Below are positions 16,157 to 24,077 of a DNA stretch of 64,000 nt, in pieces. Made by a program: the position numbers and the translations under genes. Location: positions 310,001-374,000 of the forward strand of contig CAVVEV010000003.1 in the NCBI GenBank assembly GCA_963747335.1. Reading direction: 5' to 3'. Under the pieces are notes generated by a model that had not been told where the DNA came from, searched no databases, and was given only the letters and a program-made list of their open reading frames with translations. The stretch is from Prado023 sp963747335 (GTDB taxonomy: Bacteria; Actinomycetota; Actinomycetes; S36-B12; CAIYMF01). Position 1 is the first letter of the stretch; each line of letters starts with the position of its first letter.

Positions 16157-17227
16157 ATGACGCCCGAACCCCGCCTCACTCCGGAGCACCTGCGTGCCTC
16201 GGTCCAGGGGACCCTCGACGCATTCCTGGCCGAGCAGGCGCAGATCCTGGCCGGGATCTCGCCGGACCTCGTGCCGTTCACCGACTGGCTCGGCGAGCTG
16301 CTCGCCGGGGGCAAGCGCCTGCGCCCCGCCTTCTGCATGTGGGGCTACCTCGGCGCCGGAGGCGCGGAGCTCGACAGGGCGCTGCACGCGGCTGCGTCTC
16401 TCGAGCTGCTGCAGGCCTGCGCGCTCGTGCACGACGACGTCATGGACGACTCCGACATGCGCCGGGGCAAGCCCGCTGCCCACCGCCGGTTCGCCACCCT
16501 GCACCGGGGGTCGACGTGGGCCGGGGACTCCCAGCGCTTCGGCGACGGGTCGGCGATCCTCCTCGGCGACCTCTGCCTGAGCTGGGCCGACGAGATGCTG
16601 TTCCGAGCGGGGTTCGGTGCTGACGCGTCGGGCCGCGCGAAGGTCGTCTACGACCGGATGCGCACGGAGCTGATGGCCGGCCAGTACCTCGACCTGCTGG
16701 AGCAGGCCCGCGGCGGCGGCTCGGTCGAGCGTGCCCTGCTCGTCGTGCGCTACAAGTCCGCAAAGTACACGATCGAGCGACCCCTGCACCTCGGGGCCGC
16801 GCTCGCCGGTGCGGACCAGTCCTTCATGGACACCCTGTCGGGGTACGGCCTGCCCCTCGGGGAGGCGTTCCAGCTGCGCGATGACGTGCTCGGCGTGTTC
16901 GGTGACCCGATCGAGACCGGGAAGCCTGCGGGCGATGACCTGCGCGAGGGCAAGCGCACGATCCTGGTGGCGACGGCGATGCAGCGCGCGACCCGGGAGC
17001 AGGCCGCGCACCTGCGCGAGGGACTGGGCGATCCGCACCTGGGGGCTGAAGCCATCGACGACCTGCGCGGGATCATCGTGGCCACGGGAGCCCTCGACGA
17101 GTGCGAGCTGCTCATCGACCAGCGGACGCAGGAGGCGGTCGCCGCCCTCGACGGAGCCGCTCTCGCCGATGACGCCCGATCCGCACTCGAGCAGCTCGCC
17201 GTGGCTGCGACCGCCAGGAGCCTCTGA
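16157..17227 (+). CDS. crtE: Geranylgeranyl diphosphate synthase (polyprenyl synthetase)
   Basis: Chain elongation of allylic diphosphates with isopentenyl diphosphate to give GGPP, the precursor for CrtB. The 356-residue product has the first Asp-rich motif in VHDDVMDDSDMRRGKP (about 92-107) and the second as FQLRDDVLGVFGD, plus GGKRLRP for diphosphate binding. Its place opposite crtI supports carotenoid synthesis, but the same family also makes longer isoprenoids. The ATG at 16157 is chosen for the TAGGCT promoter 7 nt upstream. Its stop shares one base with the metF start (TGATG). Confidence 0.88.
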   Translation: MTPEPRLTPEHLRASVQGTLDAFLAEQAQILAGISPDLVPFTDWLGELLAGGKRLRPAFCMWGYLGAGGAELDRALHAAASLELLQACALVHDDVMDDSDMRRGKPAAHRRFATLHRGSTWAGDSQRFGDGSAILLGDLCLSWADEMLFRAGFGADASGRAKVVYDRMRTELMAGQYLDLLEQARGGGSVERALLVVRYKSAKYTIERPLHLGAALAGADQSFMDTLSGYGLPLGEAFQLRDDVLGVFGDPIETGKPAGDDLREGKRTILVATAMQRATREQAAHLREGLGDPHLGAEAIDDLRGIIVATGALDECELLIDQRTQEAVAALDGAALADDARSALEQLAVAATARSL

Positions 17228-18099
17228 TGTCGGTCGCGCTGTCCCAGAGCCTGCGTTCCGGGGAGCCCGTGTTCTCCTTCGAGTTCTTCCCGCCGAAGAC
17301 CGACGAGGGCGAGCGCCAGCTCTGGTCGGCCATCTCGGACCTGGCGCCGCTGTCGCCCACATTCGTCTCGGTCACCTACGGCGCAGGCGGCTCCACCCGG
17401 GACCGCACGGTGCGCATCACCAGCCGGATCCTCAACGAGACGGGGATGGACGCGGTCGCCCACCTGACGTGCGTCGGGGCCACCGAGGACGAGCTGCGCG
17501 AGGTGCTCACCCGGTACGAGCTGGCCGGGATCACCAACCTGCTCGCCCTGCGGGGCGACCCCCCGGGTGGCCCGGGCAGCGAGTGGACCCCGGTCCCCGG
17601 CGGCCTGTCGCACGCCGACGAGCTGGTCCGCCTGGCACGACAGGCCGGTGACTTCACGATCGGGGTCGCGGCCTTCCCCGAGGGGCACCCGGAGTCCCCG
17701 GACCTCGCGACCGATGCCCACGTGCTGGCCGCCAAGGAGCACGCGGGCGCCACCTTCGCGATCACCCAGTTCTTCTTCCGGGTGGAGGACTACTTCACGA
17801 TGGTGCAACGGGCCACCGAGCACGGCGTGACCATGCCGATCCTCCCGGGGATCATGCCGGTCACGAACGTGCACCAGATCGAGCGCTTCGCCACCCTCTC
17901 GGGTGCGGCGTTCCCCGCCGAGCTGGCAGCACGGTTCGAGGCCGTGGCTGAGGACCCGGTGGCCGTCACCGACCTGGGCATCGAGGTCGCGACCGAGCTG
18001 TGCGAGAAGCTGCTCGCCGGTGGTGCCCCCGGCCTGCACTTCTACACGCTCAACCGCTCGACCGCCACGCGCGAGATCTTCACACGGCTCACGCGGTAG
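17227..18099 (+). CDS. metF: 5,10-methylenetetrahydrofolate reductase
   Basis: Flavin-dependent reduction of methylene-THF to 5-methyl-THF, the methyl donor used by MetH (29291-32845). The 290-residue product starts with FSFEFFPPKTDEG, where Glu19 is the conserved catalytic acid. VSVTYGAGGSTRDRT, LLALRGDPP and ITQFFF follow, all standard MetF signatures. The length is typical of bacterial MetF. Translation is coupled to crtE through a TGATG overlap, an unusual partner that ties isoprenoid and one-carbon genes into one transcript. Confidence 0.94.
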   Translation: MSVALSQSLRSGEPVFSFEFFPPKTDEGERQLWSAISDLAPLSPTFVSVTYGAGGSTRDRTVRITSRILNETGMDAVAHLTCVGATEDELREVLTRYELAGITNLLALRGDPPGGPGSEWTPVPGGLSHADELVRLARQAGDFTIGVAAFPEGHPESPDLATDAHVLAAKEHAGATFAITQFFFRVEDYFTMVQRATEHGVTMPILPGIMPVTNVHQIERFATLSGAAFPAELAARFEAVAEDPVAVTDLGIEVATELCEKLLAGGAPGLHFYTLNRSTATREIFTRLTR

Positions 18100-18128
18100 T
18101 CCCGTACAGCAGACGCATGGAGGTGGGC

Positions 18129-18752
18129 ATGGACAAGGGCATCTGGGTCACTGGGTCCGGGACTGCGGTGGGCGCCCGGGACGAGTGCGTGATCACCGTG
18201 GGCTCCGAGGTGCGCCGCCCGTCTGCGGCCGGTGCCCTGGCAGCGTCCGCAGAGTCGCTGGAGCAGATGCGCTCGGTGCTGCTGGGGTCCGGCCTCGCGG
18301 AGTCGGCGCTGTCCACCTCCGCGGTGAGCCTGAACCCCGTGTACGACCAGTACCCCACGGTCGCGGGCTTCCAGGCGGCTGTGCAGCTCACGGCCGCGAC
18401 GCGCGACATCGACTCCGCAGGTGAGCTGCTGACGGCGGTCGTGGAGGCCGGTGGCGACGCCGCGCGCGTGCACGACGTCACGTTCCGGCACAGCGACTCC
18501 TCCACACTGATGAGCCTCGCGCGCGATGCGGCGTGGGCCGATGCCGTGGGCCGCGCCAGCCAGTTGGCCGCGTTGGCCGGCCGCGAGCTCGGTGACGTCC
18601 TGGCCATCGACGAGACCGTCGGGCGCCCGCATCCACCCGGGCCGATGCGCATGGCGGCCATGGCGGAGTCGGATGCCGCTGGGAGGGTCTCACTCGACGC
18701 GGGCGAGGGCTCGGTCGTCGTCAGCCTGACCGTCGGCTGGTCCCTGCGCTGA
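18129..18752 (+). CDS. SIMPL (DUF541) domain protein
   Basis: A 207-residue protein that starts with KGIWVTGSGTAVGARDECVITVG, typical of SIMPL-domain proteins. Alternating strands and Ala-rich helices follow. VGRASQLAALAGRELGDVLAIDE matches the conserved middle of the family. There is no signal peptide, whereas most SIMPL proteins are periplasmic or outer-surface, so this one appears cytoplasmic. The ATG at 18129 is chosen for GGAGGT 4 nt upstream; an ATG at 18117 is the alternative. The molecular function is unknown. It is probably in the crtE-metF transcript. Confidence 0.72.
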   Translation: MDKGIWVTGSGTAVGARDECVITVGSEVRRPSAAGALAASAESLEQMRSVLLGSGLAESALSTSAVSLNPVYDQYPTVAGFQAAVQLTAATRDIDSAGELLTAVVEAGGDAARVHDVTFRHSDSSTLMSLARDAAWADAVGRASQLAALAGRELGDVLAIDETVGRPHPPGPMRMAAMAESDAAGRVSLDAGEGSVVVSLTVGWSLR

Positions 18753-18753
18753 C

Positions 18754-19407
18754 ATGGACCGCGCCACCTACCTGCAGCAGTGGTCCACACTGCACGGTGG
18801 TGCCCGCCCGACGGGGATCGTCGGGGGATGGCTGCGGATCGTCCATGGCGTGGCCTTGCCGTTGGCCCGGCTTCGGGTGCCCCCGGACGTCGTGACGATC
18901 CTCGGGCTGTTGATCGCGTGCTCCGCACCCCTGCTCGCCTCACTCGGTCGAGGGGGAGCCCTCGCCGCTGCCCTGGTGATCGCACTCAGCGGACTCGTCG
19001 ACTCCCTCGACGGGGCGGTCGCGGTGATGACCGGACGGGTGAGCCGCTGGGGGGCGGTCCTCGACGCGGTCGCCGACAGGATCAGCGACGCGGCGTTCGT
19101 GGCCACCCTCTGGGTGGTCGGGGCGCCGGCGCCCGTATGCGTGGCGGCCGTGGCCGTGTGCTGGCTTCAGGAGTACACCCGGGCCCGGGCGGGCGGTGCC
19201 GGGATGTCCGAGGTCGGGGTGCTCACTCTCAACGAGCGACCCACGAGGGTCATCGTGGTGGTCATGTTCCTGCTGGCCGGCGTGGCTCGGCCCGACGACG
19301 ATCCCGGATGGGCGGCCCTCGGTGCGTGGGCACTCGTGGGCCTCGGGGTGATCGGGTTCATGCAGCTGCTCGTGGTGGTCCGACGCACGCTTGGGGCCGG
19401 CGGCTGA
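18754..19407 (+). CDS. CDP-alcohol phosphatidyltransferase family protein
   Basis: A 217-residue membrane protein with about five or six hydrophobic helices. The CDP-alcohol motif is present: Asp83, Asp86-Gly87, Gly100, Asp104 and Asp108 sit at canonical spacing, so the metal-binding Asp quartet is complete. The Arg of the usual DGxxAR segment is Val91 here, a departure from consensus. Substrates are not deducible; relatives make phosphatidylglycerol phosphate, phosphatidylinositol phosphate or cardiolipin. The ATG starts 1 nt after the SIMPL stop. The stop is fused to the antiporter start (TGATG), giving a tight crtE-metF-SIMPL-this-antiporter operon. Confidence 0.8.
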   Translation: MDRATYLQQWSTLHGGARPTGIVGGWLRIVHGVALPLARLRVPPDVVTILGLLIACSAPLLASLGRGGALAAALVIALSGLVDSLDGAVAVMTGRVSRWGAVLDAVADRISDAAFVATLWVVGAPAPVCVAAVAVCWLQEYTRARAGGAGMSEVGVLTLNERPTRVIVVVMFLLAGVARPDDDPGWAALGAWALVGLGVIGFMQLLVVVRRTLGAGG

Positions 19408-20954
19408 TGGATGCCGAGCAGGCGGCACAGCTCACCCTGGTCGTCGCCGTGATCGTGCTCGCTGCCGTGGGTGGGGTCCGCCTCGCCGCTCGATTCGGGG
19501 TCCCGGGCCTGCTGTTCTACCTGGCCCTCGGACTGGTGCTCGGCGAGGACGGCCCTGGCGGGATCGTCTTCAACGACGCGGAACTGGCCACGGCGCTGGG
19601 GTACGCCGGGCTGGTCGTCATCCTGGCTGAGGGCGGCCTGACCACCCGAACCTCGACAGTGCGACCGGTCGCCGTGCCTGCCGCCCTGCTGGCCACTCTC
19701 GGGGTGGCGCTCAGCATCATGCTCGTGGCCTGGCCGTTGCACTGGATCACCGGGATGGATCTGCGCACGGCGGTGCTGATCGCCGCGGTCCTCGCTCCCA
19801 CCGACGCCGCAGCAGTGTTCACCGTGGCCCGTGGGTTGCGACTGCCTGCACGGCTGCAAACACTGATCGAGGCCGAGTCGGGGCTCAACGATGCCCCTGT
19901 GGTCGTGCTGGTGGTACTTCTGTCGACGACGGTGGCCGGTGAGATGCCGGCGTGGCTGATCCCGATCGTGGTGGTGGCCGAGCTGATCGGCGGCCTGGTC
20001 GTGGGTGTGCTGGTCGGGCTCTTCGCCCGCTGGCTGCTGCCCCGGCTCGCCCTGCCCGCCTCGGGGCTCTACCCGGTGGCAGTGATCGCGCTGCTGATGC
20101 TGGCCTACGGGCTGGCTGTCGTACTTCACACATCCGGGTTCGCGGCGGTCTACGTGGTTGCCCTGATCATGGCGGCGTCCCCACTGCCGCACCGCCGCTC
20201 GGTCCTCGGCTTCATCGAGGGTCTGGCGTGGACGGTGCAGATCGGGCTGTTCGTCATGCTCGGCCTGCTGGCGGTTCCGAGTCGCGCGGCGGAGTCGGTC
20301 GGGATCGCGCTCCTCGCGGGGGCGCTGCTCCTGGTGGTCGCACGTCCCCTGAGCGTGCTTGCATCCCTGGGACCGTTCCTGCGACCGGGGTGGGTCACCC
20401 GCAGGACCCGGACGGAGTCGATGCCCTGGCAGTGGGTCGCCTTCGTCGCGTGGGCCGGCCTGCGGGGAGCGGTCCCCATCATCTTCGCGACCATCCCGCT
20501 GGGCTCCGACGTGCCCGATGGTGCCCTGATCTTCGACGTGACGCTGCTGCTGGTCATCATGCTCACGCTTCTGCAGGCACCGACCATGCCGATGCTGGGC
20601 CGGCGGCTGGGGCTGGTGCGCACCGAGCGGGTGGGGGAGCTGACGGTGGAGGCTGCGCCCCTGGACACGATGCACGCGGCCCTGTTGGACCTGGACATCC
20701 CCACGGGCTCGCGGGTGGCGGGCACCTACATCAGCGAGCTCCCGCTGCCCACAGGTGCGGTCGTGTCGCTCGTGGTCCGCAGCGGGCACACCCTGGTGCC
20801 CGACCGCACCACGCGGGTCAAGGTCGGCGACCGGCTGCTCATCGTCTGCACGCTGCAGGCGCGGGCCGCCACCGAGCGGGCGCTGCAGTCGGTCTCCCGC
20901 AGCGGCAGGCTGGCGGGGTGGGCGGACAGCGAGACGGTCGACGAGCGAGGTTGA
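19407..20954 (+). CDS. Cation/proton antiporter, CPA1 NhaP2-like with regulatory C-terminus
   Basis: A 515-residue protein with about twelve membrane segments and a soluble C-terminal domain. LAPTDAAAVFTV and ESGLNDAPVVVLVVLL hold the paired acidic residues of the CPA1 ion-binding site, and WAGLRGAVPIIFA is the conserved later helix. The C-terminal 130 residues (GSRVAGTYISELPLP, VRSGHTLVPDRTTRVKVGDRLLIV) form a TrkA-C/RCK-C domain, as in NhaP2/CvrA K+/H+ antiporters. It is translated from an ATG overlapping the upstream stop. The ion (K+ or Na+) is uncertain, but the RCK-C domain favours potassium. Confidence 0.88.
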   Translation: MDAEQAAQLTLVVAVIVLAAVGGVRLAARFGVPGLLFYLALGLVLGEDGPGGIVFNDAELATALGYAGLVVILAEGGLTTRTSTVRPVAVPAALLATLGVALSIMLVAWPLHWITGMDLRTAVLIAAVLAPTDAAAVFTVARGLRLPARLQTLIEAESGLNDAPVVVLVVLLSTTVAGEMPAWLIPIVVVAELIGGLVVGVLVGLFARWLLPRLALPASGLYPVAVIALLMLAYGLAVVLHTSGFAAVYVVALIMAASPLPHRRSVLGFIEGLAWTVQIGLFVMLGLLAVPSRAAESVGIALLAGALLLVVARPLSVLASLGPFLRPGWVTRRTRTESMPWQWVAFVAWAGLRGAVPIIFATIPLGSDVPDGALIFDVTLLLVIMLTLLQAPTMPMLGRRLGLVRTERVGELTVEAAPLDTMHAALLDLDIPTGSRVAGTYISELPLPTGAVVSLVVRSGHTLVPDRTTRVKVGDRLLIVCTLQARAATERALQSVSRSGRLAGWADSETVDERG

Positions 20955-20974
20955 CTCACTCGGGCGCGGCCGAC

Positions 20975-22471
20975 TCAGGCCCGGCCGACCAGGTTCGCCA
21001 CGATCTCCGCGGACATCCCGACCAGGGGCAGCCCTCCGCCGGGGTGCGCCGAGCCGCCCACGAGGAACAGGCCTGGCACCGGTGAGGCGTTCTGCGGGCG
21101 CAGGAACGCTGCCCGGGCACCGTTCGACGAGGTTCCGTAGATGGCGCCGCCGGGGGCGCCGGTCGCCCGCTCGAGGTCCGCGGGCGTGCGCAGCTCGCGC
21201 CACAGGACACGACCGGACAGGTCGGTGCCCCGCTCGGCCAGGCGCGCCAGGACCTTGTCCGCGTAGGAGTCGGCCAGGCCCGGGGCATCCCAGTCGATCG
21301 TTCCCGGGAGCTGGCCGCCAGGGGAGTGCCGCGGGGCGTTGACGAGCACGAACCAGGCCTCGCCGCCCTCGGGGCGCATCCCCGGATCGTCGGGCACGCA
21401 GGCGTAGATCGTCGGGTCGTCGACCGGCCGTGGGTGGCCGGAGAAGATGGCGTCGAACTCCGCGTCGTACTCGCGGGGGAACCACACGTTGTTGTGGGTC
21501 AGCCCCGGTGTCCGCCCCTGGACGGCCAGCAGCAGCACGAACCCGGACAGCGAGGGGGTGGCCCGGGCGAGCCGGCGGGCAGGGGCGCGGGGGGCCCGCT
21601 CACCGAGCAGCGTGCCGTACACCTGACTGGCATCGGCGTTGGCGACGACCACGTCGGCGGGCAGGACCTCCCCGCCGACGACCTCCACGCCGCTCACGCG
21701 GTCGCCGGACAACAGGATCCGCGCCGCCGGCGTGGACAGCCGCATGGTGACCCCGCGCTCGTCCAGCCGGGAGCGCAGGGCATCGCCGAGGCTGCGCAGT
21801 CCACCGGCGATGTGCCAGGCCCCGAACGTGGCCTCGACGTAGGGGATGGTGGCCAGGACAGCAGGTGCGCGTCGCGGATCCGATCCCGAGTAGGTGGCGT
21901 ACCGGTCGAACACCTGGCGGGCCCGCCAGTCGGTCAGTGTTCCGTGACCCAGGCGGCGCAGCGACTGCCACGGGGCGACGGTACGCACAGCGTCGAGATC
22001 GCGGGTGAGCGGGACCAGGTCGCGGGCCCCCGTCAGGGGCGACTCCAGGAAGGGGCGACGGGTGACCGCCCACATCCGCCCGGCACGCTCCATCAGTGAC
22101 CGCCACTGGTCCGCGGACTGCCCGCCGAAGGCGTCGCCCATCGCCGCAGCACCCATCCCGACGCCGACCCCGGGCATCGGCAGCGTCGTGCCGTCGGCGA
22201 ACCGGTAGGTGAACCCGGGGTCGAGGGGGACCAGCTCGACGCTGTCCTCGAGCGGCCCTCCGGTCTTGAGGAACAGGTCGCGGTACACCGCCGGGATCGT
22301 GAACAGGCTGGGGCCGGTGTCGAACGCGAATCCGTCGCGGCGGAACGTGCCCAGCTTGCCCCCATGGGTGTCGCTGGCCTCGATCACGGTGACCTCGTGG
22401 CCCTTGACCCGCAGCCTTGCGGCAGCGGCCATCCCACCCATGCCGGCGCCGATCACGATGATGCGTGCCAT
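20975..22471 (-). CDS. CrtI-family carotenoid desaturase, CrtD-like
   Basis: A second FAD-dependent carotenoid desaturase. The 498-residue product begins IIVIGAGMGGMAAAARL and has GFAFDTGPSLFTIPAVYRDLF. It ends with SAHPGGGLPLVGMSAEIVANL, the CrtI/CrtD C-terminal FAD motif. Its position beside cruF, a CruG-like glycosyltransferase and crtA suggests it introduces the C-3,4 double bond next to a hydroxylated psi end, as CrtD does. That is inference; a 4,4'-type or isomerase role is possible. The ATG at 22471 follows TAGGGT by 7 nt. It is divergent from the GMC oxidoreductase gene. Confidence 0.8.
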   Translation of the reverse strand: MARIIVIGAGMGGMAAAARLRVKGHEVTVIEASDTHGGKLGTFRRDGFAFDTGPSLFTIPAVYRDLFLKTGGPLEDSVELVPLDPGFTYRFADGTTLPMPGVGVGMGAAAMGDAFGGQSADQWRSLMERAGRMWAVTRRPFLESPLTGARDLVPLTRDLDAVRTVAPWQSLRRLGHGTLTDWRARQVFDRYATYSGSDPRRAPAVLATIPYVEATFGAWHIAGGLRSLGDALRSRLDERGVTMRLSTPAARILLSGDRVSGVEVVGGEVLPADVVVANADASQVYGTLLGERAPRAPARRLARATPSLSGFVLLLAVQGRTPGLTHNNVWFPREYDAEFDAIFSGHPRPVDDPTIYACVPDDPGMRPEGGEAWFVLVNAPRHSPGGQLPGTIDWDAPGLADSYADKVLARLAERGTDLSGRVLWRELRTPADLERATGAPGGAIYGTSSNGARAAFLRPQNASPVPGLFLVGGSAHPGGGLPLVGMSAEIVANLVGRA

Positions 22472-22478
22472 GACCGGA

Positions 22479-22484
22479 ACCCTA
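22479..22484 (-). promoter_or_regulatory. -10 element of the CrtD-like gene (leaderless)
   Basis: TAGGGT on the minus strand ends 7 nt before the ATG at 22471. Confidence 0.5.
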
Positions 22485-22550
22485 CGTGGACCTCCGCGGT
22501 CGGGGTCCCGCCGGATCGCGTTCTGGCCGCGCACCCGCGAGGCTGTGCGG

Positions 22551-24077
22551 GTGAGTGGGTGGGATGTGGACGTCGCGGTCGTGGGTTCGGGCTTCGGTGG
22601 TGGAGTGGCGGCCCTGCGCCATGCACAGGCCGGACGGTCCGTGGTCGTCCTCGAGCAGGGGCGGCGACTCACCCCCGAGGACCTGGAGGCCGGCGGGCGC
22701 CGGACGCGGGACCTGCTCTGGGAGCCTCGGGCCAGGCTATACGGGTACTTCCAGCAGACGCTGCTTCGGCACGTGATGATCGTGCACGGGGTCGGCGTCG
22801 GGGGTGGGTCGATCGTGTACGCAGGTGTCCTGCTGCACCCGAAGCCCGACGCGTGGGAGGCGCCCGGCTGGGCGGTCACGGGGGTGGACTGGTCCGCCGA
22901 GCTGGCACCGCACTACGACGTGGCCGCTGGCATGCTGGGCCGCCAGACGAACCCGTATGTGAGCGCGCAGGACACGTGGCTGAAGTCGGCGGCGACCGAC
23001 CTCGGCGTGCCGGGGACGTTCGCGCCCACGCCCCAGGGGATCTCCTTCGCCGACTGCGTGCGGTGCGGGGCCTGCATCACCGGGTGCCCGCACGGCGCCA
23101 AGAACAGTATCGACCGGACCTACCTGGCCCGGGCGGAGGAGCTCGGCGTGCGGGTGCGGCCGCGATCGAAGGTCGTCCGGCTGGCGCGGTTGTCCGGGGG
23201 TGGCTGGCGGCTCGACCTTGCCGACCCGCTGCGCCATGGGGCGTCCGCCGGGAGCATCACCGTTCGCGAGGTGGTCCTCAGCGCGGGCGTTCTGGGCACC
23301 ACGGAGCTGCTCCTGGCGTCACGCGATCGCTGGGGGACGCTGCCCTGGGCCTCGCCCGCCCTGGGGGAGCACGTGCGCACGAACTCCGAGGCGTTCACCG
23401 CGGTGCTGCAGCCGCGCGGCGGGGTGGACGTCACCGACGGTTCGACGATCAGCAGCGACTTCCATCCCGACGAGCTCACCCACGTGACCAACAACCGGTT
23501 CCCGCGCTCGTTCGGGTTCATGCGCTGGTACCTGTCGCCGCTGGTGACCGGAGACACCCAGGGCTCCCGGGCTCGGGCCACCGTTCGGGCGATCCTGCGG
23601 GATCCGGTCGGCGCGACGGCCAACGCGCGGGCCCGCGACTGGTACCGACGGGTCACGGTCCTGACCGTCATGCAGCACGACGACAACGAGCTGGCCCTCC
23701 AGCTGCGGCGAGGGCCCCTCGGGTGGGGGCTGCGCTCGCGGCTGGCGCCGGGCGCACCCGCGATCCCGACCTACCTCCCGCAGGCGAATGCGGCCGCGAG
23801 CGCCGTGGCGCGGGCCAGCGGGGGGACGGCCTACGGGACGCTGCTCGACCCGGTGCTCGGCGTCGGGTCCACCGCGCACGTCCTGGGAGGTGCGGTGATC
23901 GGCGGGTCGCCGGCCGAGGGTGTGGTCGACACCGCCCACCGCGTCTACGCGAGCTCCGACGGTGACGTGTACGAGGACCTGCGGGTGCTCGACGGCAGTG
24001 TCGTGCCGGCCAACATCGGCGTGAACCCGGCGCTGACGATCACGGCGATGTCAGAGCGGGCGATGGCCCTGCGCTGA
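22551..24077 (+). CDS. GMC-family oxidoreductase, cholesterol-oxidase-like
   Basis: A 508-residue FAD flavoprotein. It starts DVAVVGSGFGGGVAALRHA, then VGVGGGSIVYAG, and ends NIGVNPALTITAMSERA, the C-terminal GMC active-site segment with Asn. The middle contains four Cys (CVRCGACITGC) followed by PHGAKNS, a cluster seen in the cholesterol-oxidase-like branch and reminiscent of an iron-sulfur or metal site. The substrate is unknown; a carotenoid or sterol-like alcohol is plausible given the cluster. The GTG at 22551 is chosen; a weak GAGGCT hexamer lies 6 nt upstream. The 3' end overlaps the convergent glycosyltransferase gene by 38 bp. Confidence 0.82.
   Translation: MSGWDVDVAVVGSGFGGGVAALRHAQAGRSVVVLEQGRRLTPEDLEAGGRRTRDLLWEPRARLYGYFQQTLLRHVMIVHGVGVGGGSIVYAGVLLHPKPDAWEAPGWAVTGVDWSAELAPHYDVAAGMLGRQTNPYVSAQDTWLKSAATDLGVPGTFAPTPQGISFADCVRCGACITGCPHGAKNSIDRTYLARAEELGVRVRPRSKVVRLARLSGGGWRLDLADPLRHGASAGSITVREVVLSAGVLGTTELLLASRDRWGTLPWASPALGEHVRTNSEAFTAVLQPRGGVDVTDGSTISSDFHPDELTHVTNNRFPRSFGFMRWYLSPLVTGDTQGSRARATVRAILRDPVGATANARARDWYRRVTVLTVMQHDDNELALQLRRGPLGWGLRSRLAPGAPAIPTYLPQANAAASAVARASGGTAYGTLLDPVLGVGSTAHVLGGAVIGGSPAEGVVDTAHRVYASSDGDVYEDLRVLDGSVVPANIGVNPALTITAMSERAMALR

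Noticed and set aside
14095..16338. 747-codon minus-strand frame over crtI
   Set aside because: Shares the strand but not the frame of crtI; Arg/Gly/Pro-rich with no motifs.
19167..21485. 772-codon open frame on the minus strand opposite the antiporter
   Set aside because: Composition (His, Gln, Arg, Pro) is typical of an antisense shadow. The plus-strand antiporter has clear membrane segments and motifs.
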